DNA of 64,000 bases from Photobacterium sanguinicancri (GTDB lineage Bacteria > Pseudomonadota > Gammaproteobacteria > Enterobacterales > Vibrionaceae), in contig NZ_AP024851.1 in the NCBI RefSeq assembly GCF_024346675.1, positions 248,001-312,000 on the forward strand, written 5' to 3'. Every line of letters begins with the position of its first letter. Position 1 is the stretch's first letter. Positions 18,486 to 25,912 of this stretch are shown here, in pieces. The notes below the pieces were generated by a model. That model searched no databases. It was not told where the DNA came from and was given only the letters and a program-made list of their open reading frames with translations. The translations under genes and the position numbers were made by a program.

Positions 18486-18530
18486 TATTTTAGCAGTTAG
18501 TAGAAATACTGATTGTTTGACTTCTGGGAA

Positions 18531-18573
18531 CTAGGGTTCAAATCCTCCGTTCCTAGAGCGTCTCCACCATATT
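18531..18573 (+). pseudogene. tRNA-Ser 3'-end remnant
   Basis: CTAGGGTTCAAATCC at 18531-18545 repeats exactly the T-arm of tRNA-Ser (18457-18471). TCTCCACCATATT at 18561-18573 repeats the acceptor end and 3' flank (TCTCCGCCATATT at 18477-18489) with one change. The part between is altered, and no 5' half is present. This is a degenerate duplicate of a tRNA 3' end, by duplication or tRNA-site recombination. Confidence 0.7.
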
Positions 18574-18617
18574 CTGGAAATTGGATTCTTTTATAGATTC
18601 AGGTTTCATAAAGAATT

Positions 18618-18694
18618 GGAGCGGTAGTTCAGTTGGTTAGAATACCGGCCTGTCACGCCGGGGGTCGCGGGTTCGAGTCCCGTCCGCTCCGCCA
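18618..18694 (+). tRNA. tRNA-Asp (anticodon GTC)
   Basis: 77-nt tRNA with acceptor GGAGCGG/CCGCTCC, the anticodon loop CTGTCAC giving GTC, the T-loop GGTTCGAGTCC and an encoded CCA. Probably co-transcribed with tRNA-Ser; no separate promoter seen. Confidence 0.97.
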
Positions 18695-18703
18695 ACACAA
18701 CGA

Positions 18704-18732
18704 AGCCTCGTCAGAAATGACGGGGCTTTTTT
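18704..18732 (+). terminator. Rho-independent terminator of the tRNA operon
   Basis: 10-bp stem AGCCTCGTCA/TGACGGGGCT (one G-T pair) closed by a GAAA tetraloop and followed by six T's, 9 bp after tRNA-Asp. Confidence 0.93.
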
Positions 18733-18934
18733 GTGTCTGAAATTTGAGTCAGGTTCGCTGAGGCCAGAGTCGTTTACCTGTCTTTATAGTTTTTTAATAT
18801 GTAAAAAATGTCAAACAGTATATAGATTAGATGCCTATCATAGTCAAAAAGAGTCGATGATTGCCATCGACTCATAACCGCTAAATTACGTTTGTGTTAG
18901 TCATCTTTTCTAGTTGATGATGAATTGTAGCTTT

Positions 18935-20185
18935 TTAGTTTGAAAAACCTAAGGTATACAGCAAGAATACATTTAAAATAATGACTAGAACCACAATCAA
19001 GTTGCCAATGATAGAGGTGGCTCTATGATTGTGAAATGGCCCCATGATTGTTTTGCTGTTTGTGAAAATTAATAGAGGAATAATAGCCAGTGCAATCCCA
19101 AAGCTCAGTACCACTTGGCTCATGATCAAAATTTTAGTGCTGTTGACACCCATTGCTACCACAATAAAAGACGGCAGCATGGTGACTGTTCGACGAACCC
19201 AAATTGGGATGTGAAAGTTTACAAAACCCTGCATGACGACTTGTCCAGCCAGTGTGCCGACTACCGTTGATGATAAGCCAGATGCGATAAGAGAAATACC
19301 AAACAAAATTGCCGCGCTTTTACCCACAAGTGGTGTTAACGTCATGTAGGCTGTTTCTATCTCTGCCACATCTTGGTTTCCTGTGAAATGGAACACTGCT
19401 GCGGCCATTGCAACAATAGCTATATTAACGAAGCCAGCAATGGTCATAGCAATAAAGATATCGGTTCGAGTTGATTTCAATCGTTGCGTAGGGCTTACAC
19501 CATAGCTGTTTTTAAATAATGCCGAGTGTAGATAAATAACATGTGGCATAACAGTCGCACCTAACATTCCAGCGGCTAAATATACTTGATGGGGATCTGT
19601 GAGACTCGGTATTAACATCCCTTGCAATAACGCCCCTCCTTGCGGTTTGGCAAATACCAATTCAACCACATAAATAATGGCCACTAGCATCAATAAACTA
19701 GCAATCACCACTTCAAGCGGTTTTTGTCCTCGACGGTTAAAGGCTAAAATCACAAAGGTGGCTACTGCGGTAATGCATACTCCGTCAAAGAGTGAAACAC
19801 CAAGCAGGAGTTGAAAGCCAACCGCAGCCCCTATGAACTCAGCCAAATCAGTTGCCATTGCGATGATCTCAGCTTGAATCCAATAAGGGTAAACGGCCCA
19901 TTTAGGTAAATGATCCCGCAAATGTTCTGCCAGATTTTTCCCTGTCACAATTCCAAGCTTTGCAGAAAGGTATTGAATCAGCATTGCCATTAAGTTGGCC
20001 CATAGAACTACCCATAGTAGTTGGTAGCCAAATGATGCTCCAGACTCGATATTGGTGGCAAAGTTACCAGGATCGATATAACCAATGGCAGCAATGAAAG
20101 CGGGCCCGAGTAATAACATTTTTCTTTTCAGCTTAGCGCTAAAACTGATAGAGCCTGAAGATGCCGACACTGTTGAAATAGACAT
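18935..20185 (-). CDS. mntH: Nramp-family Mn2+/H+ transporter MntH
   Basis: Proton-coupled importer of Mn2+ (and Fe2+) of 416 residues with 11 helices. The metal-binding DPGN is at residues 38-41 and the matching helix 6 motif [12 protein letters not shown] near 215, both diagnostic of Nramp. [16 protein letters not shown] in helix 3 is also conserved. ATG 20185 has AGGAAG upstream. A Fur-type box lies about 50 bp before the start, suggesting iron-dependent repression. No MntR-type palindrome was seen. Confidence 0.95.
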   Translation of the reverse strand: MSISTVSASSGSISFSAKLKRKMLLLGPAFIAAIGYIDPGNFATNIESGASFGYQLLWVVLWANLMAMLIQYLSAKLGIVTGKNLAEHLRDHLPKWAVYPYWIQAEIIAMATDLAEFIGAAVGFQLLLGVSLFDGVCITAVATFVILAFNRRGQKPLEVVIASLLMLVAIIYVVELVFAKPQGGALLQGMLIPSLTDPHQVYLAAGMLGATVMPHVIYLHSALFKNSYGVSPTQRLKSTRTDIFIAMTIAGFVNIAIVAMAAAVFHFTGNQDVAEIETAYMTLTPLVGKSAAILFGISLIASGLSSTVVGTLAGQVVMQGFVNFHIPIWVRRTVTMLPSFIVVAMGVNSTKILIMSQVVLSFGIALAIIPLLIFTNSKTIMGPFHNHRATSIIGNLIVVLVIILNVFLLYTLGFSN

Positions 20186-20234
20186 AATTTATTCTTCCTG
20201 CGAATGTATATTTCAACAATATTACCAATGCAAA

Positions 20235-20249
20235 TGAGAATCAATATCA
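20235..20249. promoter_or_regulatory. Fur-type box upstream of mntH
   Basis: TGAGAATCAATATCA matches the 7-1-7 Fur consensus TGATAATNATTATCA at all but two defined positions. It is 50 bp before the mntH ATG, where repressor binding would block transcription. Confidence 0.7.
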
Positions 20250-20403
20250 TTTGTGATTTATTATGAGGTGAAAATAGTAATCTAATATTGAGCTTTTAAT
20301 GTTAAGTACGGGAGTGATGAAATCTCACGTAGAAGTGAGCAGGGTGTGCTCAATCTTTTTGTAGGAATTGTAGATGTTGATTTTCTGTTTATCTATAAAC
20401 GAC

Positions 20404-20418
20404 TAGACGACTGGTCTA
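20404..20418. promoter_or_regulatory. Operator upstream of the NemR-like gene
   Basis: TAGACGACTGGTCTA, an inverted repeat TAGAC/GTCTA with a 5-bp centre, 21 bp before the repressor ATG. The identical sequence occurs before curA at 21129-21143, marking it as the binding site of the TetR-family protein and predicting autoregulation. Confidence 0.82.
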
Positions 20419-20438
20419 ATTGATCGTAAGCTAATGCC

Positions 20439-21041
20439 ATGAAATCAGAAACTCAAGATACACGACAGCACATTCTCGATACTGGCTACCAGCTGATTGC
20501 TCAGCAGGGTTTTTCGAATGTCGGTTTGTCGCAACTACTTAAACATGCCGATGTGCCGAAAGGCTCGTTTTACCATTATTTCCAATCGAAAGAGCAATTT
20601 GGTGAAGCGCTGATCCAAGATTATTTTGAAAACTATAAGATGCGTCTTAAAGCTCGTTTTGAAGACAGTGATCTGAGCGCTTATGATCGCTTGCTTAGTT
20701 ACTGGCAGTGTTGGATCGATATTCAAGCTCAGGAATGCTCAACACAGCGTTGTTTAGTCGTAAAGTTAACGGCTGAAGTGGCTGACTTATCTGAGATGAT
20801 GCGAGTTGCATTACTTGATGGGGTCGAAAGTGTACTTGGGCTGATTGCCGATTGCATTGAAGCTGGCATCAAAGATGGCTCTATTGCCGAAATGGACAGC
20901 TATAGAGCTGCAGAACACCTTTATAATCTGTGGGTTGGTGCGAGCTTGTTATGTAAATTAACTCAAACCCAAACGGGTCTCCAGCGCGTGATGAAAACAA
21001 CCCAAACCATACTTAAAAAAGGTATGGACGAATCTTTATGA
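20439..21041 (+). CDS. TetR-family repressor, NemR-like
   Basis: Repressor of 200 residues that resembles E. coli NemR, the electrophile- and hypochlorite-sensing regulator. The HTH spans about residues 10-52 with VPKGSFYHYFQSKEQFG, the same recognition region as NemR. The sensor domain keeps RCLVVKLTAEVADLSE, and its Cys105 aligns with the redox-active Cys106 of NemR; Cys91 and Cys100 are nearby. It probably represses itself and the downstream reductase through the shared 15-bp operator, and releases on reactive electrophiles. The target in E. coli is nemA/gloA; here it is a CurA-like enzyme. Confidence 0.9.
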   Translation: MKSETQDTRQHILDTGYQLIAQQGFSNVGLSQLLKHADVPKGSFYHYFQSKEQFGEALIQDYFENYKMRLKARFEDSDLSAYDRLLSYWQCWIDIQAQECSTQRCLVVKLTAEVADLSEMMRVALLDGVESVLGLIADCIEAGIKDGSIAEMDSYRAAEHLYNLWVGASLLCKLTQTQTGLQRVMKTTQTILKKGMDESL

Positions 21042-21128
21042 TCAGCTGAAAAAGCAGGTCATGTCTTTATTAAATTTACTCACTTTTGTTCACTTTTTTG
21101 AGAAAGAAGCAAAAGTTCAGTCTATAAC

Positions 21129-21143
21129 TAGACGACTGGTCTA
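21129..21143. promoter_or_regulatory. Operator upstream of curA
   Basis: Exact second copy of TAGACGACTGGTCTA (17 bp identical counting the preceding AC), 47 bp before the curA ATG. Its own promoter region suggests curA is transcribed separately from the repressor but under the same control. Confidence 0.82.
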
Positions 21144-21189
21144 TTTTTAGGTTGTGAACTAGCAAGTCAGCAAATTAAAAGGATATAAC

Positions 21190-22227
21190 ATGACAAACTC
21201 AACAACAGAAAATCGCCGTTTTGTCTTAGCTTCACGCCCGCATGGTGTACCAACAGCTGAGAACTTTCGATTAGAGTCAGTCGCGAAACCTGTGCCTCAA
21301 AGTGGTGAAGTGCTATTGCGAAGTGTTTACCTGTCGCTCGACCCTTACATGCGTGGCCGTATGAACGATGCTAAATCGTATGCTGCGCCAGTTGCGCTAG
21401 ACGATGTAATGGTGGGTGCGACAGTATGTCAGATTGAAGAATCAAACAATGCTGATTTCCCTGTTGGTGAGTGGGTGCTTGCGTATACGGGTTGGCAAGA
21501 TTATGGGGTTTCTAATGGCGAAGGCTTGATTAAGCTAGGTAGCCAGCCTCAAGCGCCATCGTATGCATTAGGCATTATGGGTATGCCTGGTTTTACCGCG
21601 TACATGGGCTTATTAGATATCGGTCAGCCAAAAGAAGGGGATACCTTAGTTGTTGCGGCGGCAACGGGTCCTGTTGGTGCGACTGTGGGTCAAATTGGTA
21701 AACTGAAAGGTTGCCGTGTGGTTGGTATTGCGGGTGGTGAAGAAAAATGTCGTCATGCAGTCGAAGTACTTGGTTTTGATATATGTATTGATCATAAAGC
21801 CGATGACTTTGCGTTACAGTTAGCTGCTGCGTGTGACAAGGGTATTGATGTGTACTTTGAGAATGTCGGTGGCAAAGTTTTTGACGCTGTGATGCCGCTA
21901 CTCAATACGGGTGCACGTATTCCATTGTGTGGATTGATTTCGCAATACAATGCGACATCATTGCCTGAAGGTCCAGATCGTCTTTCTATGCTAATGGGTA
22001 CCTTGCTTGTTAAACGCATTAAGATGCAGGGTTTCATTATTTTTGACGATTACGCACATCGCTATGGTGAGTTTGCTCAAGACATGTCAGCATGGCTGGC
22101 TGAAGGGAAAATTCAGTACCGTGAGCATATCGTTGAAGGTTTCGAAAACACCACTGAGGCGTTCATTGGTTTACTTGAAGGTAAAAACTTCGGCAAGCTG
22201 GTAATTAAAGTGAATGAACCGCTATAA
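21190..22227 (+). CDS. curA: NADPH-dependent enal/enone reductase, CurA-like
   Basis: Cytosolic zinc-independent medium-chain reductase of 345 residues, the same length as E. coli CurA. Landmarks are LSLDPYMRGRM near residues 49-59, GMPGFTAYMGLLDIG near 140, the Rossmann region AATGPVGATVGQIGKLKGC near 158, and FENVGGKVFDAVMPLLN near 225. The family reduces the C=C bond of alpha,beta-unsaturated ketones and aldehydes with NADPH. With the NemR-like repressor upstream this is a plausible electrophile-detoxification unit. AAGGA precedes the ATG. Confidence 0.93.
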   Translation: MTNSTTENRRFVLASRPHGVPTAENFRLESVAKPVPQSGEVLLRSVYLSLDPYMRGRMNDAKSYAAPVALDDVMVGATVCQIEESNNADFPVGEWVLAYTGWQDYGVSNGEGLIKLGSQPQAPSYALGIMGMPGFTAYMGLLDIGQPKEGDTLVVAAATGPVGATVGQIGKLKGCRVVGIAGGEEKCRHAVEVLGFDICIDHKADDFALQLAAACDKGIDVYFENVGGKVFDAVMPLLNTGARIPLCGLISQYNATSLPEGPDRLSMLMGTLLVKRIKMQGFIIFDDYAHRYGEFAQDMSAWLAEGKIQYREHIVEGFENTTEAFIGLLEGKNFGKLVIKVNEPL

Positions 22228-22267
22228 GTTGCCCTAAAAGTTCAGCCAAAATTTTAATATGAATTTG

Positions 22268-22297
22268 AAGCGTAGTGCGAAAGCTCTGCGCTTTTTT
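22268..22297 (+). terminator. Rho-independent terminator of curA
   Basis: 8-bp stem AAGCGTAG/CTGCGCTT (one G-T pair) followed by T's, 41 bp after the curA stop. Confidence 0.75.
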
Positions 22298-22377
22298 AGT
22301 TTTGTTCTGATTGGAAACTGCGCTGGAAGCCACTTAGGTATAGAATAGTTTTAATTAGCTAATTAAGTAGTATAGAA

Positions 22378-22920
22378 ATGAACATCGAACATATTTGGGG
22401 TGAGTACCGCGCCAGCCTTCAAGCTTTTTTACGCAAAAATGTATCTAATACTGCAGATGTCGATGATTTGCTGCAAGAAGTGTTGATTAAGACATACACC
22501 CATTTAAAGACGGTCAAAGATCCTACGCAGATCAAATCCTGGCTATTTCAGGTGGCGAACAACGCTATTATTGATTTTTACCGTAAGCAAGGCCGCCAGC
22601 TTGCGCTGCAAGAGGATGAACTTTGGTATAGCAAAGAAGAAGAGAGCATTCCAAGCCAACTTGCGGGCTGCATTTCCCCATTTATTCAAGCGTTGCCCCA
22701 AGATGAAGCCGAGATGCTAACAGCGATTGAAATCAACGGCGAAACACAGAAAAACTATGCCGAAAAGCATGGCATAAAGTACTCAACATTGAAGTCTCGC
22801 GTGCATAAAAGTCGCGAAAGGCTACTTGGCCTGTATCAAGAGTGCTGTGACTTTTCGCTCGATTCAAAAGGTAACTTGATGGAATACAAGCAAAAGCCAA
22901 ATTCTTGCAATAAATGCTAG
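22378..22920 (+). CDS. sigZ: ECF sigma factor, SigZ-like
   Basis: Extracytoplasmic-function-type sigma factor of 180 residues. Region 2 contains DVDDLLQEVLIKTYTHL (28-44) and SWLFQVANNAIIDFYRK (54-70); region 4 contains NYAEKHGIKYSTLKSRVHKSRERL (126-149). The C-terminal tail has Cys156-Cys157 and Cys177-x-x-Cys180 with a DSKGN motif, typical of the SigZ group. No anti-sigma factor gene is adjacent, so the cysteine tail may itself sense metal or redox state; that is inference. Targets unknown. Confidence 0.88.
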   Translation: MNIEHIWGEYRASLQAFLRKNVSNTADVDDLLQEVLIKTYTHLKTVKDPTQIKSWLFQVANNAIIDFYRKQGRQLALQEDELWYSKEEESIPSQLAGCISPFIQALPQDEAEMLTAIEINGETQKNYAEKHGIKYSTLKSRVHKSRERLLGLYQECCDFSLDSKGNLMEYKQKPNSCNKC

Positions 22921-22944
22921 TCGCTGTGAGTATGGATGATAAAG

Positions 22945-22970
22945 AACCGCTGCATATAACCGCGGTTTTT
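22945..22970 (+). terminator. Rho-independent terminator
   Basis: 6-bp stem AACCGC/GCGGTT with an 11-nt loop and a run of five T's, 24 bp after the sigma factor gene. Confidence 0.72.
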
Positions 22971-23029
22971 CATTAGTAAAGGGATCCGTTAAGAGGTTAA
23001 CTCAGATATAGCGTAGGTCGGTATTACGA

Positions 23030-23560
23030 CTAAATAGCACTATTATAAAGTTCTCTGAATGCTGTTAATAACTTGTATTGACTGGCAAAACCTTCGTTAT
23101 TAATCTTCCAACTGGTTAAAGATGTGATCTGATAAAATGTAATAGTTGGTTGAGTGAGAAGTTTGTTAATAATGACATAATTGCCGCTATCGGTTGTGGG
23201 CTCTAGAAAACTAACACCGTCACGGGTTGTTATTTTAGTAAAGCGAACATTTTTACCATCGACTTTGAATATGTCTAAAAAAGCGTAGTGATCTTTTAGA
23301 GAAAGTAAGGACTTATCTCTTGTGCATTTATCGGGAAGTTCAAGTTTAAGGACAAAACTGATCCTTTCTGGTTCCGCTAGCACAATAGGGACAAAGCATA
23401 GCCCAGCTGAACAGGAAGCGCTGCCCACGATCATATTGGGTGAATGTGTGTCGATAGACCAGCCTGATCGCGTTATGTTCCCTGATTCTGGGTGTGCCCA
23501 AACACTTGCGGATCCCCATGAAAAAAGTGTGATTAAGATGAGTAAGACACACTTATTCAT
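23030..23560 (-). CDS. Secreted protein, third gene of the ToxR-like cassette
   Basis: Protein of 176 residues with a signal peptide (MNKCVLLILITLFSWGSASVWA) and a periplasmic or secreted domain. The mature part has three cysteines (SASCSAGLCF and PDKCTRD), so a disulfide is likely. No family recognised. The start at 23560 has GGAG 7 nt upstream and overlaps the stop of the preceding gene by 8 bp, implying translational coupling with the bitopic partner. Expected role: a periplasmic component or target of the same signalling cassette (inference). AT-rich like its two partners. Confidence 0.75.
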   Translation of the reverse strand: MNKCVLLILITLFSWGSASVWAHPESGNITRSGWSIDTHSPNMIVGSASCSAGLCFVPIVLAEPERISFVLKLELPDKCTRDKSLLSLKDHYAFLDIFKVDGKNVRFTKITTRDGVSFLEPTTDSGNYVIINKLLTQPTITFYQITSLTSWKINNEGFASQYKLLTAFRELYNSAI

Positions 23561-24023
23561 TAGATACTCCAAAGCAGTACGTCCCTAGTTGGTTAGAACG
23601 AAAACAAATGTCGCCGTTAGTATCGTTTAATACATTTAATTGATGGCTCGTTCCGTAGCCGAGAACGCGAGCAAATTCATTATAAGCTCTCACCTTACAC
23701 GCTTTTTGAGGATGATTAACAGTCACATGACCTTGTGTAAGTTTGATTGTCTTATTAAGAAAGTGCTGGTAGTAATCATAAGTAGCGGAAACATAGCTGC
23801 CAATACAAGCATCGTTAGGACTAACATTGCTCACTTGTATCTTAATAGTATGATCTTTTATCTCTAATTTAACCTCTGCGAGGCTGTAACTATTCACATT
23901 AATATCTTTAATAGTTGTAATATAGCGGCCTTTGTTAATTTTATAAAATGAAATCCAATCGTGGATGATGTAAATGTTTGTTGAGACGAGGAGCAAGATG
24001 ATGACTTTATATTTAAGAACCAT
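23553..24023 (-). CDS. Bitopic periplasmic partner of a ToxR-like regulator
   Basis: Protein of 156 residues with one N-terminal membrane helix (about 4-20) and a periplasmic domain. Its four cysteines (73, 109, 140, 150) could form two disulfides. The fold is probably beta-rich. It has no recognisable sequence family, which is usual for the fast-evolving ToxS/VtrC-like partners. Its ATG lies inside the end of the regulator gene (11-bp overlap) and has only a weak ribosome site, so translation is probably coupled. By analogy it would bind the periplasmic domain of the regulator and take part in ligand sensing. Confidence 0.72.
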   Translation of the reverse strand: MVLKYKVIILLLVSTNIYIIHDWISFYKINKGRYITTIKDINVNSYSLAEVKLEIKDHTIKIQVSNVSPNDACIGSYVSATYDYYQHFLNKTIKLTQGHVTVNHPQKACKVRAYNEFARVLGYGTSHQLNVLNDTNGDICFRSNQLGTYCFGVSNE

Positions 24024-24756
24024 AAGAGCAAAAATCTATTAAATTATTATTGTTTCGTAGATTATCGATAAAGGCGTTAATAGAGTAGGTGGTATTGATA
24101 CGCTTATTGTTACCCTGACATGATAAGTACACTCTATAGTTGTTGATACTAAAGCTAAGCTTGTTTGATGTTTTATTGAAGAAGTCGCTGCCCCAGCGCG
24201 AGGTACGGTAATCTGAATTTACTTCTTCATTTAAGTATGTAAGTGAGTAAGATGAGGTGTTGCTTCCACTTTTATGAAAATATTGAAAGAAAACCATCGA
24301 TTGCAAACAAATTAAGAAGAACATAAACACTTGAAGTGTTATTTTATTCTTTAGCAATAGACTACGACATTTTTTATCGTTAACTTTATTATTGTCATCG
24401 GTCTTAGCCGTCAATATATCAGTTGGATTCACAACGTGCTTCCACTGTTTCGATATACGATAGCCCACTCTAGGCGTAGTGACGATTAATTTTGTTATAC
24501 CAACTTTATCGAATTTCTTTCGTAAAGTTGATACCACTTGTGTCAAACTTTTGTCGGGGTCTGAGATCACCCGACCTTCCCATAACTGTTCAACGCATAA
24601 TTGTCGAGTGACATTTTTATGATTCAACAGTAATTCAAGTAGCTTCCCTTCTATAATGGTAAGTGTGATTTTATATTCGTCATTGATAATGATTTGGTAC
24701 GGATCGGCACATAACTCAATAGAGTTACTCTCATTGATAATACTTATGCTGTCCAT
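24013..24756 (-). CDS. ToxR/CadC-like membrane-anchored transcription regulator
   Basis: Protein of 247 residues. A cytoplasmic OmpR-type winged-helix domain spans about 20-103, with GKLLELLLNHKNVTRQLCVEQLWEG, then DKSLTQVVSTLRKKF and TTPRVGYRI. A linker follows, a membrane helix at about 139-160, and a periplasmic domain of about 85 residues with two cysteines (213 and 243). This is the one-component architecture of ToxR, TcpP and VtrA, which regulate from the membrane in response to bile, pH or redox cues. It is the first gene of an overlapping three-gene operon. Targets may include its own operon and the divergent EAL gene. Confidence 0.87.
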   Translation of the reverse strand: MDSISIINESNSIELCADPYQIIINDEYKITLTIIEGKLLELLLNHKNVTRQLCVEQLWEGRVISDPDKSLTQVVSTLRKKFDKVGITKLIVTTPRVGYRISKQWKHVVNPTDILTAKTDDNNKVNDKKCRSLLLKNKITLQVFMFFLICLQSMVFFQYFHKSGSNTSSYSLTYLNEEVNSDYRTSRWGSDFFNKTSNKLSFSINNYRVYLSCQGNNKRINTTYSINAFIDNLRNNNNLIDFCSYGS

Positions 24757-25049
24757 TTAAGAGTGGCCACTTATAATCGGCGAAATTCAATGTGACTATT
24801 ATTAACAAGCCTTATAGCTAAATAAAGTTAAATAAGGCTAAGTGATTACTTTTCAGTCTTTAGCCGTGCATAAAAAAACTAAATAACTGTAAAAACCACA
24901 AAATTCATCGCTATTTATTGCTTTTAATGGCGGTTTTAGATGATAAGTATCACAAGTTTTGGCTGTGTGTTATTTGTCTTTATTTAACATGTTCTCATCG
25001 TTCTGCTTCGGTAATCTTGCCCTGTTTTTATACCAATTAAGGATATGGC

Positions 25050-25814
25050 GTGATACTAACTAAACCGAGAAAAACCGTCTTAGATGGTGAAACCAATAGC
25101 CCTACAATAAGTGATAGCCTCAATCTCTCCTATAATGTCGATGCAAAAGACAAGCAGCTGAGCTTTATCCCGGTTGTGCAACAAATTCATAGTTATACAA
25201 AACCGTCAATTAATCGTTGTGAAGTGTTTTTCAGGCCAAAAGGCTTACGTACCGAAGTTTTCTATCAAGAACTCAGTGATGAGGAGTCATGCTTTATTGC
25301 CAAGAAGCAACTGAAGTGGTTGATTACCTTTGTTGACGTTAAATCGCGCAATAAAGATCTGCTTGTCGATGAGTTTTTTGTGAATGTCGACCCTGTTGCT
25401 TTATCTTCAGTTGTTGCTGATATTATCTCGTTACGAGATGTACTAGCAGTTCGTGATGTTAAATTAGTCATTGAGATAACAGAGCGAAAGCCTGAGGCAT
25501 TAAATGTAGGGTTGATTAAAGAGATACATGAGTACGGCGTCTTCTTTGCATTAGACGATTACTGTTTTAATCATGATGTTAGACATGGCCTATTGACGAC
25601 AGATTGTATCAGTTATATTAAAGCTGATGTGAGTAGTATTCGAGAGCTTATAAATCCTACTGTTGAATTAAGAAAATATAGTAATCAATCGTTAATTATC
25701 GAAAGAGTTGAATCGGTTAATGATATTGATATTTGCCTTCAAATTAAGAGTGAAGGAATTCAAGGATTTTATTTAAGTCGGTCTGTAGGCATTGAAAGTA
25801 TCTATGTTAATTAA
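25050..25814 (+). CDS. Divergent EAL-domain protein
   Basis: Protein of 254 residues made of one EAL-like domain with no sensor domain. The signature is EVF (58-60) instead of EAL. Other phosphodiesterase positions are kept: N112 (FVNVD), E142 (IEITE), D169-D170 (ALDD), K191 (IKAD), E218 (ERVES) and Q238 (QGFY). Loop 6, normally DFGTG, is DYCFN, and the substrate glutamine near the N-terminus seems lost. It may therefore be inactive or a c-di-GMP or protein-binding effector, as for YdiV. The GTG start has AAGG 7 nt upstream. It is divergent from the ToxR-like cassette. Confidence 0.8.
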   Translation: MILTKPRKTVLDGETNSPTISDSLNLSYNVDAKDKQLSFIPVVQQIHSYTKPSINRCEVFFRPKGLRTEVFYQELSDEESCFIAKKQLKWLITFVDVKSRNKDLLVDEFFVNVDPVALSSVVADIISLRDVLAVRDVKLVIEITERKPEALNVGLIKEIHEYGVFFALDDYCFNHDVRHGLLTTDCISYIKADVSSIRELINPTVELRKYSNQSLIIERVESVNDIDICLQIKSEGIQGFYLSRSVGIESIYVN

Positions 25815-25912
25815 CGTCTTGTAAGTTAACTGTTAATAGATGATTGATGTTGTGAAGATTCGTATTTTATACCTTAATCTTAATGAAATAGTTTAGATGT
25901 GATGGATTTATA

